64,000 bases of DNA, from the NCBI RefSeq assembly GCF_016798325.1, contig NZ_JAERVO010000003.1, positions 643,608-707,607 on the forward strand. The letters run 5' to 3'. How positions within the stretch are numbered: position 1 is the first letter of the stretch; each line of letters opens with the position of its first letter. Below the pieces are notes generated by a model. It was given only the letters and a program-made list of their open reading frames with translations, was not told the origin of the DNA and did no database searches. Shown one piece after another: positions 49,667-58,663 of this stretch. Source of the stretch: Marinobacter mangrovi (lineage in GTDB: Bacteria > Pseudomonadota > Gammaproteobacteria > Pseudomonadales > Oleiphilaceae). The translations under genes and the position numbers were made by a program.

Positions 49667-50763
49667 TGGCTGGTTTGATCGACCACTGAATCCGCCACCA
49701 CGGGTTGCCAGCGCTGATCCAGGGCGTCGAGCTGTTCCCGACGGGACGCCCGGGATGCCTCGGCCAGCGTCTCGACCCGCTGATAGAACGTCGGAAAATC
49801 CCCACCGCTGTCCGCCAGTAACTGACGGAAGGCGGGCACGTCACTGTTGTACTGCCGGAACAGTCCCAGGACCGCATTGTTGACGTGGGCCATGACGCCG
49901 CCCAGCGGCCCGGGTTCCGGCCAGGTGGCCTCAAGCCGGCGATAGGCGGCTTTCAGTTCCTCCAGTACGGCGGCCTTGCGTGCCCGCATGGCATCCTCGG
50001 TCATCTCGTCCTGCCGGGCGTACAACGCTTTCAGGTGGCTGGCCGTGTCCTCGATCAGCGCCAGCGTCTGGGCGCGCCGCTCCAGTCGGGCCTGGGCTTC
50101 CTGGTATTTTTCCGGCTGGCCGGTGGCCTGCAGCCAGCGCTTGAGTCCCTCCAGTTCCACTGCCGTGGCGAAGCTTTCGTTAAAGCGGGTGTCGTCGGAA
50201 ACATAGACCAGCTTGTGGGCCAGCTCGTGGAACATCAGCTCCACCATCCGATCATCCGGCAGGCGGGTCATGCCCGAGTGGATGGGGTCGTCAAACCAGC
50301 CCAGGGTGGAGTAGGCGGTCACCCCGCCAATGAACGTGTCGTTTCCCTGTTCGGCGTAGGGTTTGCGGGCGGCCCGGGCGTCGTCCAGGTGGAAGTAGCC
50401 GCGATAGGACTGGCAGCCGATGAAAGGGTAGCACCAGGTATGGGGATCCAGAGAAAATTCCGGTGCCACCATGAGGTTATACACGACGTAGGGTTGATCC
50501 AGGTCGACGTAATCAGAGAAGGTGTTGCCTACGGGCAAGGCCAGATCATCCCGGGCAAAGTCGCGGGCCTGCAGCGCCAACGTCAGTTTGTGTCGCAGGG
50601 CGGGGGGAGTTTGTGGATCGTCCAGGACCTCGTCGATGGGTTGGCGCTGCCAGAGCAAGGACAGCTGGCCGCTGGCGGCCTGCTGGTAATAAGCGATGGA
50701 GTTACAGCCGGATAGGCCAAAGATCAGTAGCAGGAATAGATAGATCTGGCTAAGCTTTCCCAT
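49663..50763 (-). CDS. Predicted aminopeptidase lipoprotein (PF10023 type)
   Basis: The 366-residue protein begins with a lipoprotein signal (FGLSGC, Cys20), so it should be lipid-anchored in the envelope. A zinc site HELAH is at residues 179-183 (MFHELAHKLVYV), followed by FNESFATAVE with a third Glu ligand, a gluzincin-like layout. Long charged helices form the rest. The match to the predicted aminopeptidase family comes from FSLDPHTWCYP and GGVTAYSTLGWFDDP together with the zinc motif. Substrate unknown. It is divergent from the large PilZ-DUF1631 gene. Confidence 0.85.
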   Translation of the reverse strand: MGKLSQIYLFLLLIFGLSGCNSIAYYQQAASGQLSLLWQRQPIDEVLDDPQTPPALRHKLTLALQARDFARDDLALPVGNTFSDYVDLDQPYVVYNLMVAPEFSLDPHTWCYPFIGCQSYRGYFHLDDARAARKPYAEQGNDTFIGGVTAYSTLGWFDDPIHSGMTRLPDDRMVELMFHELAHKLVYVSDDTRFNESFATAVELEGLKRWLQATGQPEKYQEAQARLERRAQTLALIEDTASHLKALYARQDEMTEDAMRARKAAVLEELKAAYRRLEATWPEPGPLGGVMAHVNNAVLGLFRQYNSDVPAFRQLLADSGGDFPTFYQRVETLAEASRASRREQLDALDQRWQPVVADSVVDQTSH

Positions 50764-50803
50764 GATGGATCCTGTCCGTAATGAGCGACCGAACCGGAAA
50801 TAG

Positions 50804-50861
50804 CGCCGGTTTGTAAAAGCTTGTCAATGTGAGCGGCAGGCCACTGTCCAGACACTATAAT
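50804..50861. promoter_or_regulatory. Divergent promoter region of the aminopeptidase and PilZ-DUF1631 genes
   Basis: On the minus strand a perfect -35 TTGACA occupies 50827-50822, with a TATTTC-like -10 near 50804 for the aminopeptidase gene. On the plus strand a perfect TATAAT is at 50856-50861, about 110 bases before the ATG at 50971; its -35 is weak. Spacing for the minus-strand pair is about 18-19 bases. Confidence 0.45.
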
Positions 50862-50970
50862 GGATCATGGGTCGATTGCTTCATGATGTGAAGCATGTCA
50901 TGGCAGGCGGAGTACCCTGCTCGGGCAATCCGGACGCCCTCTGCTTCTACTATTGCATCTTAGGGATTTG

Positions 50971-53900
50971 ATGGAACGACGCGCCAGTCCTCGCCGACCG
51001 ATCAAGCTTGCCGCGCAACTCCAGGCCACTGCGGAACAGACGTGGCCCTGTCAGATTGCGGATTTTTGCGCGGAAGGCCTGTTCATCCGGTTCTCCGCCG
51101 ATACGGATCGCCGGGTCCGACGAGTCTTGTCCGAGCAGCAGCCCGACGAGCTGGTTGTTCGTTTCCGGGGCGCCGACGGGCGCAGTACCCATGCCCTTCA
51201 CGTGCGTGTTGCGCGCCTCATCGAGGGCGCGATTGGCGTGTCCTTTACCCGCTCCAACCCGGATGCGGTCAATGCGATGCTCACCCAGTGCAGCGCCCAC
51301 CGTGAACAGGAGCGTGCCCACCTCAAGCCACCCAGCGAGCGGGTGCAGTTTGTCCTTCATCAGTGCGCCAAGTCGGTGGTCCATCATATCGAGCCGTTGA
51401 TGGCAGAATGCCTGCCGCGGATGGTCAGTGCGCTGAAGGAAGCGGCCCAGCAGGCAGGCTCCGATCAGCAGGCCAACGAACTGATGGATGCCGCCGGCCA
51501 GTTGGGATCGCGCCAGCGCGCCGTTTGGCACCAGATGATGCTGGCCCTGGAGTCGCCGCTCAAGCCGGAACGCCAGGGCGTGCCGGGCTCGGAACTGTCG
51601 CTGGTCGATAAGGGGGAATTCGAGGACTGGCTGACCATCAAGGTGATGGTCACCAAGGCCGATACGATGTACCGGGGCGATCTGCTGCAACTGCGCATGC
51701 GACTGGACAAGCTGAACGTGTCCAACGCCACCGGTCACCATAATCCGCTGGGGCCGTCGCTGGTCTGTGAAGCCTTCCACGGCAGCCTGCAACACCTGAA
51801 GGTCAGTCGCGAGGTGGAAAAGGTGTGCCTGCGGGTCTTCGAACAGGTGGTGCTCAAAGCACTGGGACCGCTGTATCAGGAACTGAACCAGATCCTGATT
51901 CGGCATGGCATCCTGCCGGACCTCGACCTGACCAAATACCTCAGTGATCGGGCACCTCGCCAGGAGGAGCCCAAGCCGGCGCCCAAGCCAAAACCGGTGC
52001 CTGAGCCTGAGCCCAAAGCCGGCACCACGCCCGCGAAAAAGACAGACGCGCCCACCGGAGCCGAGAAAAGCCGTGCCCGAGGGGGGAGGGACAGCTTCCG
52101 GAACTATTCCCTCAGTGCCCAGAATGCCTTCGCCACCGTCCGCAACCTGCTGGCCACCCTGAGTGCCAGCCGTCTGGAGCGGGGTGATTCCCAACCGCTG
52201 CCTTTCCCGGTCAATGCCCGGCCTCTGTCCGCCGGCGAGTTCCAGCGTGAGCTGCAGAGCCTGCAGCGGATCCAGGCTGACACACCGGATGCCGAACCCG
52301 CTGAATCCCTGCGCGAACGGGTGGTCGAGAAGGTCAGGGCCGGTGGTGACGTGGGGCTTGACGAAGAACAGCAGGAATCGCTGGATGTGGTGGACCAGTT
52401 CTTCCGCAGCGTGGTCGACAGCCCGCGCCTGAACGACTCGGCACGGCACCACCTGCGCCAGCTCGAAGTGCCCGTGCTCAAGGTGGTGCTGCGGGATCGT
52501 GCTTTCTTCGATGACCATAACAGTCCGGTGCGGGGCGTGATGAACCGCCTGGCCCAGCTCGGCGTGAAAGGGGGGCGTCTCAATCCAGTGGTCCAGCGCC
52601 GGGTGGATGAGATGATCCAGCGCATTGTCAGCGAGTTCGAGCAGGACACCCGGGTGTTCGAGACCGTTCAGGGCGATCTCGACAACCTGATCGAACGCCA
52701 GAACCTGGTCTACCGGCGCAACGTGGAGCGGGTCACCGCGGCCGCCGAAGGGGCCCAGAAGGTGTCCGAAGCCAAGCGCGCGGTGAGTGAGTTGCTGGAT
52801 CAGCGTCTCGGCGGCAAGCGGATACCCAAGGCGGTGGTCAGCATGCTTAATGGCGGCTGGCGCGATCTGCTGTCGCTGACGTGGATTCGCCAGGGTCCGG
52901 ACAGCCAGCTGTGGCAGGATTACCTGTCGGTGCTCGATTCCCTGCTGGCCTACGGCGAAGACCCCGAAGCCAACGTCAACCTGCCGGAACTGCTGCGGGT
53001 GATTCAGGATGGGTTGGCGTCCATCTCCAGCAACCACATGCCCTCGGCCCAGATTCGGGACGAGCTGAAAGCCTTCCTGGTCAAGCGTGGCCCGGAATCG
53101 TCGGAATGGGTGGACTTCCCCAAAGCGGAAAGCCCGGAGCCGGCACCCGAAGACAAAGCCAGCGAACGCCAGAAACGCAGCCTGCAACGCTGGATCGGCC
53201 GGGCTCAACGCCTGCAGACCGGCGAGTGGCTGCGCAACCAGGAGAATCCGAAGGAGCCATTCTACGTACGCCTGGTCTGGGTAGCGCGGGAGTTCAGTCG
53301 CTTCGTGTTCGTCAATCACCAGGGGATGCGGGTCGTCGAGCTGGAGCTGGAACCACTGGCGCGTCAGCTCCAGCAGGGCATCCTGGTGCCGGACAGCCAG
53401 TACGAACGGCCGCTGGTGGACGAAAGCATCGATCGTATGGTGAAGCAGGTATACGACCAGCTGTCCTGGGTCTCCACCCACGACGAGCTCACCGGCCTGC
53501 TGGCCCGTCGGGAATTCGAACGTATCCTGGAACAGCATTTGTCCCGGTCCACGGAGTCGCCGCTGGCCCTGGTGGAAATCGACCTGCGTCAGTTCCGGCT
53601 GCTGAACGACACCGCCGGCTACAAGCGCGGCGACGACACCCTGGCGCGGGTGGCCGAATGCCTGCGCCGGCACGTGGCGGAAGATCAGCCGCTGGCCCGC
53701 CTGGGCGGTAACGAGTTTGCGTTTCTCTGTACGGAAGATCAGGCCGAGGGCCTGGCCCGGGGCATGATCGAAGACGTCGAGGCGCTGGACCTGAGTTTTG
53801 ACGACCGACGCTATCGAATCAGCGCCTGTGCCGGGATTGTGCCGGTATTGCCGGCGCTGGTCACCGCCGAGCGCTGGTTGCGGGCGGCGGACGAGGCGAC

Positions 53901-54732
53901 CAAGGAGGCCAAGCGGCAGGGCAACGGCAAGATCGCCACCTACCGGCTGGATTCGGAGGTGCAGTCGCAGCAGGAACAGATCGCTGCCCGCATTGCCGGG
54001 CTGGGTAACCTGGACGACGAACAGGTGCTGCTGCGTTGCCAGAAGATCATCCCGCTGCATCCCGAAGCGCGCATGCCAACCCAATACGAAATCCTGATCA
54101 GCATGTACGACGATACGGGGAAGCTGATCACGGCGGCCGAGTTCGTGCGCATGGCGGAACGCTACAACCGGATGCAGGCGGTGGACCGCTGGGTGGTCGG
54201 GCACATGCTGGACGCCCTGCGGGACAGGCATTCCGGCGCCGACAAGCTGGGCGGTGTGTGCATCAACCTGTCCGGCTATTCGCTCAACGACGAATCGTTA
54301 CTGGAGTTCATCTACGAGAAGCTGAGCGAAAAAGACGCGCCCATCGAGCGGTTCTGGTTCGAGATCACCGAGGCGGCGGCGATTCATAACCTGCAGGAAG
54401 TGGCGGATTTCATGGTCGAAATGAAGGAGCTGGGCTGTCGCTTCTGCCTGGGCAACTACGGCAGCGGTCCGACCTCCTACCAGTATATGCGCACCCTGCC
54501 ACTCGACCTGATCAAACTCGACGGCGCCTTCACCCGCAACGTCACCCACAACGAGGCGGATCGGGCCATGGTCCGATCCATGGTGGATATGGCCCATTAC
54601 ATGGGGCGCGAAGTCATTGCCTCACAGGTGGAAAACCGGGATACCCTGGACGCCCTGCGTGGCCTGGGTGTGGATTACGCCCAGGGCTACATCATCGAGA
54701 AACCGCAGCTGCTGCATAACGTCCTGAGCTGA
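50971..54732 (+). CDS. Large PilZ-DUF1631-GGDEF-EAL protein with degenerate catalytic motifs
   Basis: The 1253-residue protein has no membrane segment and is probably cytoplasmic. Order: PilZ domain (1-100) with RASPR (R4xxxR8) and DFCAEG (31-36, Ser replaced by Cys); DUF1631 (about 105-800), helical; GGDEF domain (about 840-1000) with GGNEF at 912-916; EAL-like domain (about 1030-1253). The GGDEF Asp is replaced by Asn and no RxxD site is seen. The EAL domain lacks the ExL motif (EILISMY) and the DD pair (LGNYGSG). I infer a cyclic-di-GMP receptor rather than an enzyme. The ATG at 50971 has AGGG near; a TTG at 50953 is possible. Confidence 0.88.
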   Translation: MERRASPRRPIKLAAQLQATAEQTWPCQIADFCAEGLFIRFSADTDRRVRRVLSEQQPDELVVRFRGADGRSTHALHVRVARLIEGAIGVSFTRSNPDAVNAMLTQCSAHREQERAHLKPPSERVQFVLHQCAKSVVHHIEPLMAECLPRMVSALKEAAQQAGSDQQANELMDAAGQLGSRQRAVWHQMMLALESPLKPERQGVPGSELSLVDKGEFEDWLTIKVMVTKADTMYRGDLLQLRMRLDKLNVSNATGHHNPLGPSLVCEAFHGSLQHLKVSREVEKVCLRVFEQVVLKALGPLYQELNQILIRHGILPDLDLTKYLSDRAPRQEEPKPAPKPKPVPEPEPKAGTTPAKKTDAPTGAEKSRARGGRDSFRNYSLSAQNAFATVRNLLATLSASRLERGDSQPLPFPVNARPLSAGEFQRELQSLQRIQADTPDAEPAESLRERVVEKVRAGGDVGLDEEQQESLDVVDQFFRSVVDSPRLNDSARHHLRQLEVPVLKVVLRDRAFFDDHNSPVRGVMNRLAQLGVKGGRLNPVVQRRVDEMIQRIVSEFEQDTRVFETVQGDLDNLIERQNLVYRRNVERVTAAAEGAQKVSEAKRAVSELLDQRLGGKRIPKAVVSMLNGGWRDLLSLTWIRQGPDSQLWQDYLSVLDSLLAYGEDPEANVNLPELLRVIQDGLASISSNHMPSAQIRDELKAFLVKRGPESSEWVDFPKAESPEPAPEDKASERQKRSLQRWIGRAQRLQTGEWLRNQENPKEPFYVRLVWVAREFSRFVFVNHQGMRVVELELEPLARQLQQGILVPDSQYERPLVDESIDRMVKQVYDQLSWVSTHDELTGLLARREFERILEQHLSRSTESPLALVEIDLRQFRLLNDTAGYKRGDDTLARVAECLRRHVAEDQPLARLGGNEFAFLCTEDQAEGLARGMIEDVEALDLSFDDRRYRISACAGIVPVLPALVTAERWLRAADEATKEAKRQGNGKIATYRLDSEVQSQQEQIAARIAGLGNLDDEQVLLRCQKIIPLHPEARMPTQYEILISMYDDTGKLITAAEFVRMAERYNRMQAVDRWVVGHMLDALRDRHSGADKLGGVCINLSGYSLNDESLLEFIYEKLSEKDAPIERFWFEITEAAAIHNLQEVADFMVEMKELGCRFCLGNYGSGPTSYQYMRTLPLDLIKLDGAFTRNVTHNEADRAMVRSMVDMAHYMGREVIASQVENRDTLDALRGLGVDYAQGYIIEKPQLLHNVLS

Positions 54733-54885
54733 CACAGCGCTTCATCCCCGCTATGCTGCCCACCTTGGGCATTGCCAAAACACGGCCGGCGCTGGTCGCC
54801 GGATCGCCATCGGCAAGGCCGCCATACCACAGACCTGCACAGGCCCGAGACGTCCTGCAGCTGCGCTGCCGGGACCACAGCGACT

Positions 54886-55752
54886 ATGTCAAAACGTCAT
54901 CCCATTATTGCCGTGACCGGTTCCTCCGGTGCCGGCACGACGACCACCGGCCGGATCTTCAGCCGCATCTTTGCCAGCGAGGGCATCCGGGCGGCCCGCG
55001 TCAGTGGCGACAGCTTCCACCGCTACACCCGGGACCAGATGACGGTGCTGGCGGAAAAGGGACGCTACGGCCAGCGCAACCACTTCTCCCTGGACGCCAA
55101 CCACGTCGACCGCCTGGAAGGCCTGTTCTATGACTACAGCGTCAGTGGCAGCGGCCAGTTCCGGGAGTACGTGCACGACGAGGACCTGCACCTGATTCGC
55201 CAGGGGTATGAGCCGGGCACGTTCACCTCCTGGGCGCCCCTGCCGACGGACACCGACCTGCTGTTCTACGAAGGGCTGCACGGCGGGATCGTCAGTGAGC
55301 ACTACAACCTGGCCCAGTATGTGGACCTGCTGATCGGCGTGGTCCCCATCGTCAACCTGGAGTGGATGCAGAAGATCTACCGGGACACCAACGAGCGCGG
55401 GTATTCTCAGGAAGCGGTGGTCAAGACCATCATCAACCGGATGGACGCCTACGTCACCGACATCGTGCCCCAGTTCTCCCACACCCATGTGAACTTCCAG
55501 CGGGTGCCGATGGTGGATACCTCCAACCCGTTCCTGGTGCGGGAAGTGCCGAATGACGACGAGAGCCTGATCGTCATCCGTTTTCGCGATCATCGGGACA
55601 TCGATTTCCCGTATCTACTGCAGATGATCCCCAACAGCCACATGTCGCGGCACGACACGCTGGTGATTCCGGGGACGAAGTTGCCGTTGGCGATGGATTT
55701 GATTGTGCGGCCGATGGTGCTGGAGCTGATGGCCCACAAGCAGTTTGCCTAA
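54886..55752 (+). CDS. prkB: Phosphoribulokinase (PrkB-like), no rubisco near
   Basis: The 288-residue kinase has the Walker A motif AVTGSSGAGTTTTG (residues 9-22), VSGDSFHRYTRDQM and LLFYEGLHGG with the catalytic acidic residues, and the family ending MAHKQFA. It matches the 289-residue PrkB type found in E. coli and other non-autotrophs, whose physiological substrate is not settled. No rubisco or other Calvin-cycle gene is in the window. The open frame runs 38 residues upstream, but the ATG at 54886 fits the family start. It stands between the PilZ-DUF1631 gene and a palindromic element. Confidence 0.92.
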   Translation: MSKRHPIIAVTGSSGAGTTTTGRIFSRIFASEGIRAARVSGDSFHRYTRDQMTVLAEKGRYGQRNHFSLDANHVDRLEGLFYDYSVSGSGQFREYVHDEDLHLIRQGYEPGTFTSWAPLPTDTDLLFYEGLHGGIVSEHYNLAQYVDLLIGVVPIVNLEWMQKIYRDTNERGYSQEAVVKTIINRMDAYVTDIVPQFSHTHVNFQRVPMVDTSNPFLVREVPNDDESLIVIRFRDHRDIDFPYLLQMIPNSHMSRHDTLVIPGTKLPLAMDLIVRPMVLELMAHKQFA

Positions 55753-55758
55753 GGGGAA

Positions 55759-55872
55759 GGAGCGTCTGAGGCAACGAAGGACTGCGTTGTGCAGTACTCG
55801 CTCACCTACCAGGCAGGTATGCCTCACTCGCTGTGTGCTGTACGCCTTGCCCTGCGTCGCCTCAGACGCTCC
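55759..55872. repeat. 114-base palindromic element downstream of prkB
   Basis: Perfect 14-base inverted repeats, GGAGCGTCTGAGGC (55759-55772) and GCCTCAGACGCTCC (55859-55872), bound an interior with further imperfect symmetry (TGCAGTACTCGCTCACC against GAGTGAGGCATACC and similar). No gene fits inside. It begins 6 bases after the prkB stop codon. It may be a dispersed repeat or a large cruciform that also ends the prkB message. The rest of the 300-base spacer holds a terminator and an octamer repeat listed separately. Confidence 0.6.
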
Positions 55873-55952
55873 CGGAACTCACGATAGAGGCAAATCACTG
55901 ATGATTGGCTGTGTTGGCCCAATCGCTCGCTCTTTGATTTTCTTTCGCCTAC

Positions 55953-55983
55953 AAAAAAGCGCACAGGTCGAAAACCTGTGCGC
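55953..55983 (-). terminator. Intrinsic terminator of the pirin gene
   Basis: A perfect 10-base stem (GCGCACAGGT 55959-55968, ACCTGTGCGC 55974-55983) has a 5-base loop. Read on the minus strand it is followed by six U, so it ends transcripts of the pirin gene, whose stop codon is 72 bases upstream. Confidence 0.9.
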
Positions 55984-56020
55984 CAAGGGGATCACGCAGG
56001 GTTCGTGATCGACCATGAGC

Positions 56021-56068
56021 GGTCAGGCGGTCAGGCGGTCAGGCGGTCAGGCGGTCAGGCGGTCAGGC
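56021..56068. repeat. Octamer GGTCAGGC in six perfect tandem copies
   Basis: Six exact copies of GGTCAGGC run from 56021 to 56068. The last copies contain the end of the pirin gene: on the minus strand the repeat reads GCCTGACC, and the codons CTG ACC GCC TGA come from the first two copies met by the ribosome. The number of further copies would therefore not alter the protein. Confidence 0.95.
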
Positions 56069-56900
56069 GACCGTCCCGGTAGTCCTGCAGGGCCTGTTCG
56101 ATCTCCTCCCGGGTGTTCATCACGAACGGCCCGTACTGCACGATCGGTTCACCAATAGGCTTGCCGGCGATGAGCAGCAGTTGCGCGCCGTTTGCGCCGG
56201 CGGTGACCGTGATGCGGTCGCCGTCACCGAGCACGTTGGCCGCGCTGCGCTGAAGGGCCGTCTCGCCCAGGCTGGCGTCGCCGTCGTACAGGTACAGCAT
56301 GCCGTTATGGCCTTCAGGCACCGGCAACGTGACCTGACCGGCGGCATCCAGGTGGATGTCCGCGTAGATCGGCTGGGTACTGCGGTCCGCTATCGCGCCG
56401 CGATGGTGGTCACCGTCGATGGTCAACTCGCCCGCAATCAGCTTGATGCGGCCGCCGTCGAAGTTGATGTCCGGGATCTCTTCCGGCTGGATGTCACGGT
56501 AGCCGGCATCGGTCATCTTCTCCGCCGCGGGCAGGTTCAGCCACAGCTGGAAACCACGCATCACGCCTTCTTCCTGCTGGGGCATCTCCGAGTGAATGAT
56601 GCCGCGACCAGCGGTCATCCACTGCACGCCGCCGTTGCGCAGGTCGCCCCGGTTGCCCAGGTGATCTTCATGGAGCATGTGCCCCTCGATCATGTAGGTC
56701 ACGGTCTCGAAACCCCGGTGCGGATGGGACGGGAAGCCGGCGATGTAATCCGCGGCGTCGGCCGAGCCGAACTCGTCCAGCATCAGGAAGGGGTCGAGCC
56801 GTACCGAGGGATGCTGGCCCAGCGACCGCTTGATGCGCACGCCAGCCCCGTCGGATGTCTCGGCACCCGGAATAACCTGTCTGAGGGTACGTTCTGTCAT
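56055..56900 (-). CDS. Pirin family protein
   Basis: Pirins are bicupin metal proteins; some bacterial ones have quercetin dioxygenase activity. The 281-residue protein has the pirin signature LDPFLMLDEFG followed by SHPHRGFETVTYMIEGHMLHEDHLGN, with metal ligands His, His, His and Glu (IIHSEMP). The C-terminal half holds the second cupin. It is followed on the same strand by an intrinsic terminator. The azoreductase gene lies 39 bases upstream, so both may be one transcript, fitting stress or redox roles. Confidence 0.94.
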   Translation of the reverse strand: MTERTLRQVIPGAETSDGAGVRIKRSLGQHPSVRLDPFLMLDEFGSADAADYIAGFPSHPHRGFETVTYMIEGHMLHEDHLGNRGDLRNGGVQWMTAGRGIIHSEMPQQEEGVMRGFQLWLNLPAAEKMTDAGYRDIQPEEIPDINFDGGRIKLIAGELTIDGDHHRGAIADRSTQPIYADIHLDAAGQVTLPVPEGHNGMLYLYDGDASLGETALQRSAANVLGDGDRITVTAGANGAQLLLIAGKPIGEPIVQYGPFVMNTREEIEQALQDYRDGRLTA

Positions 56901-56939
56901 GACTGACCTCCTTCCACGAAGGAAAAGGGACTGCCTGGA

Positions 56940-57542
56940 TCAGGCAGTCAGGGTTTCAATAGTACGCCCGGCTTCCTGCAGGGCACTCTCTTTCTTTTCG
57001 TCACCCATGTTCAGGCCCTCGGCGTAGACGAAATGCAGGTCGGTCAGACCCAGGAAGCCCAGGAACGAACGGATGTATGGCGTTTGCGAATCGTTCGGCG
57101 TGCCGGCATAGATACCGCCGCGAGCGGCCAGTACGTAAACCGGACGGTCTTCCAGCAGACCCACCGGGCCGTTTTCGGTGTAGCGGAACGTCACGCCGGA
57201 CCGGGCGATGTGGTCGAAGTAGGCCTTCAGGCCGGACGGGATACCGAAGTTGTACATCGGCACGCCCATGACGATGGCGTCCGCGTCCTTGATCTCCTGG
57301 ATCAGGGAATCTGAATAATCCACCACCTGCTGCTGGTGGCCGTCGCGGTCGTCTGCGCCGGTTATGAAAGCACCGAAACGGGACGCGTCCAGATGCGGAA
57401 CCGGCTCGGCGGCCAGGTCACGATAGGTGGTGCGAATCTCGCCGTGGGTCTCACGGAGCTGATCCAGCGTGTGTTTGACCAGTTGGGATGATTGTCCGTC
57501 CTGGCCGAAGATGCTTGCGGTAATGACAAGAATGTTTTTCAT
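56940..57542 (-). CDS. azoR: FMN-dependent NADH-azoreductase
   Basis: AzoR is a flavodoxin-like quinone/azo reductase. The 200-residue protein begins MKNILVITASIFGQDGQSSQL (phosphate loop for FMN) and has VMGVPMYNFGIPSGLKAYFDHIARSG and VLAARGGIYAG, which are the FMN-site signatures. GGAGG lies 8 bases before the ATG at 57542. The pirin gene follows on the same strand; pairs of pirin with quinone or azo reductases occur in other bacteria. Natural substrates are probably quinones. Confidence 0.93.
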   Translation of the reverse strand: MKNILVITASIFGQDGQSSQLVKHTLDQLRETHGEIRTTYRDLAAEPVPHLDASRFGAFITGADDRDGHQQQVVDYSDSLIQEIKDADAIVMGVPMYNFGIPSGLKAYFDHIARSGVTFRYTENGPVGLLEDRPVYVLAARGGIYAGTPNDSQTPYIRSFLGFLGLTDLHFVYAEGLNMGDEKKESALQEAGRTIETLTA

Positions 57543-57696
57543 GTTCAATGCCTCCGGTGCGATGCAAAGGGTATGAGGCTATTGAACTGCGTGGGAGGAA
57601 AAGATGAAAACGGAGAATTCTGGAAGGTTTGTTCAGAATATTTGATGGAGGAGGTCGCGCGCCCCGAAGGGCGCGGCAGAACCGGTGTGGCGGCGC

Positions 57697-58491
57697 TTAC
57701 TCCACGTTGCGGGAGTAGAAGATTTCCAGCATCTCCCGCTGCAGGCGTTCCGAGATGGATTGCGCTTCCTCGGGATCCAGGTCACTGGCGTTCACGCCGA
57801 ACACATAGTTGTCCAGGTTGAACTCCTTGAGCTTCATCTTCGTGTGGAACAGGTTTTCCTGGTACACGTTGACGTCGATCATCTGGTAGGCGTTCTGCGT
57901 GTCTTCGGTCAGGTAGTTCTGGATCGAGTTGATGTCGTGGTCGATGTAGTGCTTTTTGCCGTTCACGTCACGGGTAAAGCCGCGTACGCGATAGTCCACG
58001 GTCACCACGTCGGAGTCGAAGCTGTGGATCAGGTAGTTCAGGACCTTCAGTGGCGAAATCAGACCGCAGGTGGACACGTCGATATCCGCGCGGAAGGTGC
58101 TGATGCCCTCGTAAGGGTGGCTTTCCGGATAGGTGTGGACGGTCACGTGGCTCTTGTCCAGGTGCGCCACGATGGTATCCGGCAGCGGGCCCGGCGATTC
58201 CTCGTTGTCCGTTGGCGTGCCGTCACCCAGCTCGTGCTCGGCGATCAGCATGGTGACTGACGCACCGTGCGGCTCGTAGTCCTGGCGGGCAATGTTGAGG
58301 ATATTGGCGCCGATGATCTTGACCACATCCGACAGGATCTGGGTCAGGCGTTCGGCGTTGTACATCTCGTCGATGTAGTCGATGTACGCCTTGCGTTGCT
58401 CTTCGGTCCGCGCGTAACAGATGTCGTAGATGTTAAAGCTCAAAGACTTGGTCAGGTTATTGAAACCATGCAGCTCAAGTTTGGTTTCCAT
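57697..58491 (-). CDS. speD: S-adenosylmethionine decarboxylase proenzyme
   Basis: SpeD makes the aminopropyl donor for spermidine. The 264-residue protein equals the E. coli enzyme in length and is of the gammaproteobacterial class. It cuts itself before Ser114 ([16 protein letters not shown]), which becomes the pyruvoyl group. Other conserved parts are [15 protein letters not shown] and [16 protein letters not shown]. The upstream frame is open for 73 more codons, but the ATG at 58491 matches the family start and has a G-rich ribosome site. No spermidine synthase is beside it. The speD-OsmC-vfr cluster is shared with Pseudomonas. Confidence 0.96.
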   Translation of the reverse strand: METKLELHGFNNLTKSLSFNIYDICYARTEEQRKAYIDYIDEMYNAERLTQILSDVVKIIGANILNIARQDYEPHGASVTMLIAEHELGDGTPTDNEESPGPLPDTIVAHLDKSHVTVHTYPESHPYEGISTFRADIDVSTCGLISPLKVLNYLIHSFDSDVVTVDYRVRGFTRDVNGKKHYIDHDINSIQNYLTEDTQNAYQMIDVNVYQENLFHTKMKLKEFNLDNYVFGVNASDLDPEEAQSISERLQREMLEIFYSRNVE

Positions 58492-58605
58492 CACAGCCCC
58501 CCCGGTTAAGGAGATGAATGACAGCGGACACAAGCGCAACTGTGCCGCCAAGGCCGCCACCGGTGTCTGACCAGGATTGCTCACCTTTTGCGCAGACCGG
58601 CGGAG

Positions 58606-58663
58606 AGGGGGCGTATTATGCCTATCCGGTCTGTGGATGGATAGATCGTCCGCCCCCTTTTTT
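58606..58663 (+). other. Terminator-like hairpin in the speD leader region
   Basis: On the plus strand GGGGGCG (58607-58613) pairs with CGCCCCC (58651-58657), an inner stem pairs CTATCC (58622-58627) with GGATAG (58639-58644), and six T follow. The form is that of an intrinsic terminator, but no plus-strand gene precedes it. On the minus strand CATAAT (58620-58615) within the dyad could be a -10 for speD. Confidence 0.45.

Noticed and set aside
50950-54231. An open minus-strand frame of about 1,090 codons opposite the PilZ-DUF1631 gene
   Set aside because: It is rich in Gln, His, Gly and Arg in the way typical of antisense frames in GC-rich genes, has no domain motifs, and the plus-strand frame has clear PilZ, GGDEF and EAL domains.
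56021-56068. Phase variation of the pirin protein by the octamer repeat
   Set aside because: The stop codon is formed within the first two units read by the ribosome, so adding or losing further copies does not change the reading frame or the protein.
57658-57675. Hairpin CGCGCCC-CGAA-GGGCGCG as a speD terminator
   Set aside because: The stem is perfect but lacks a T-run in the speD direction, so I did not list it as a terminator.
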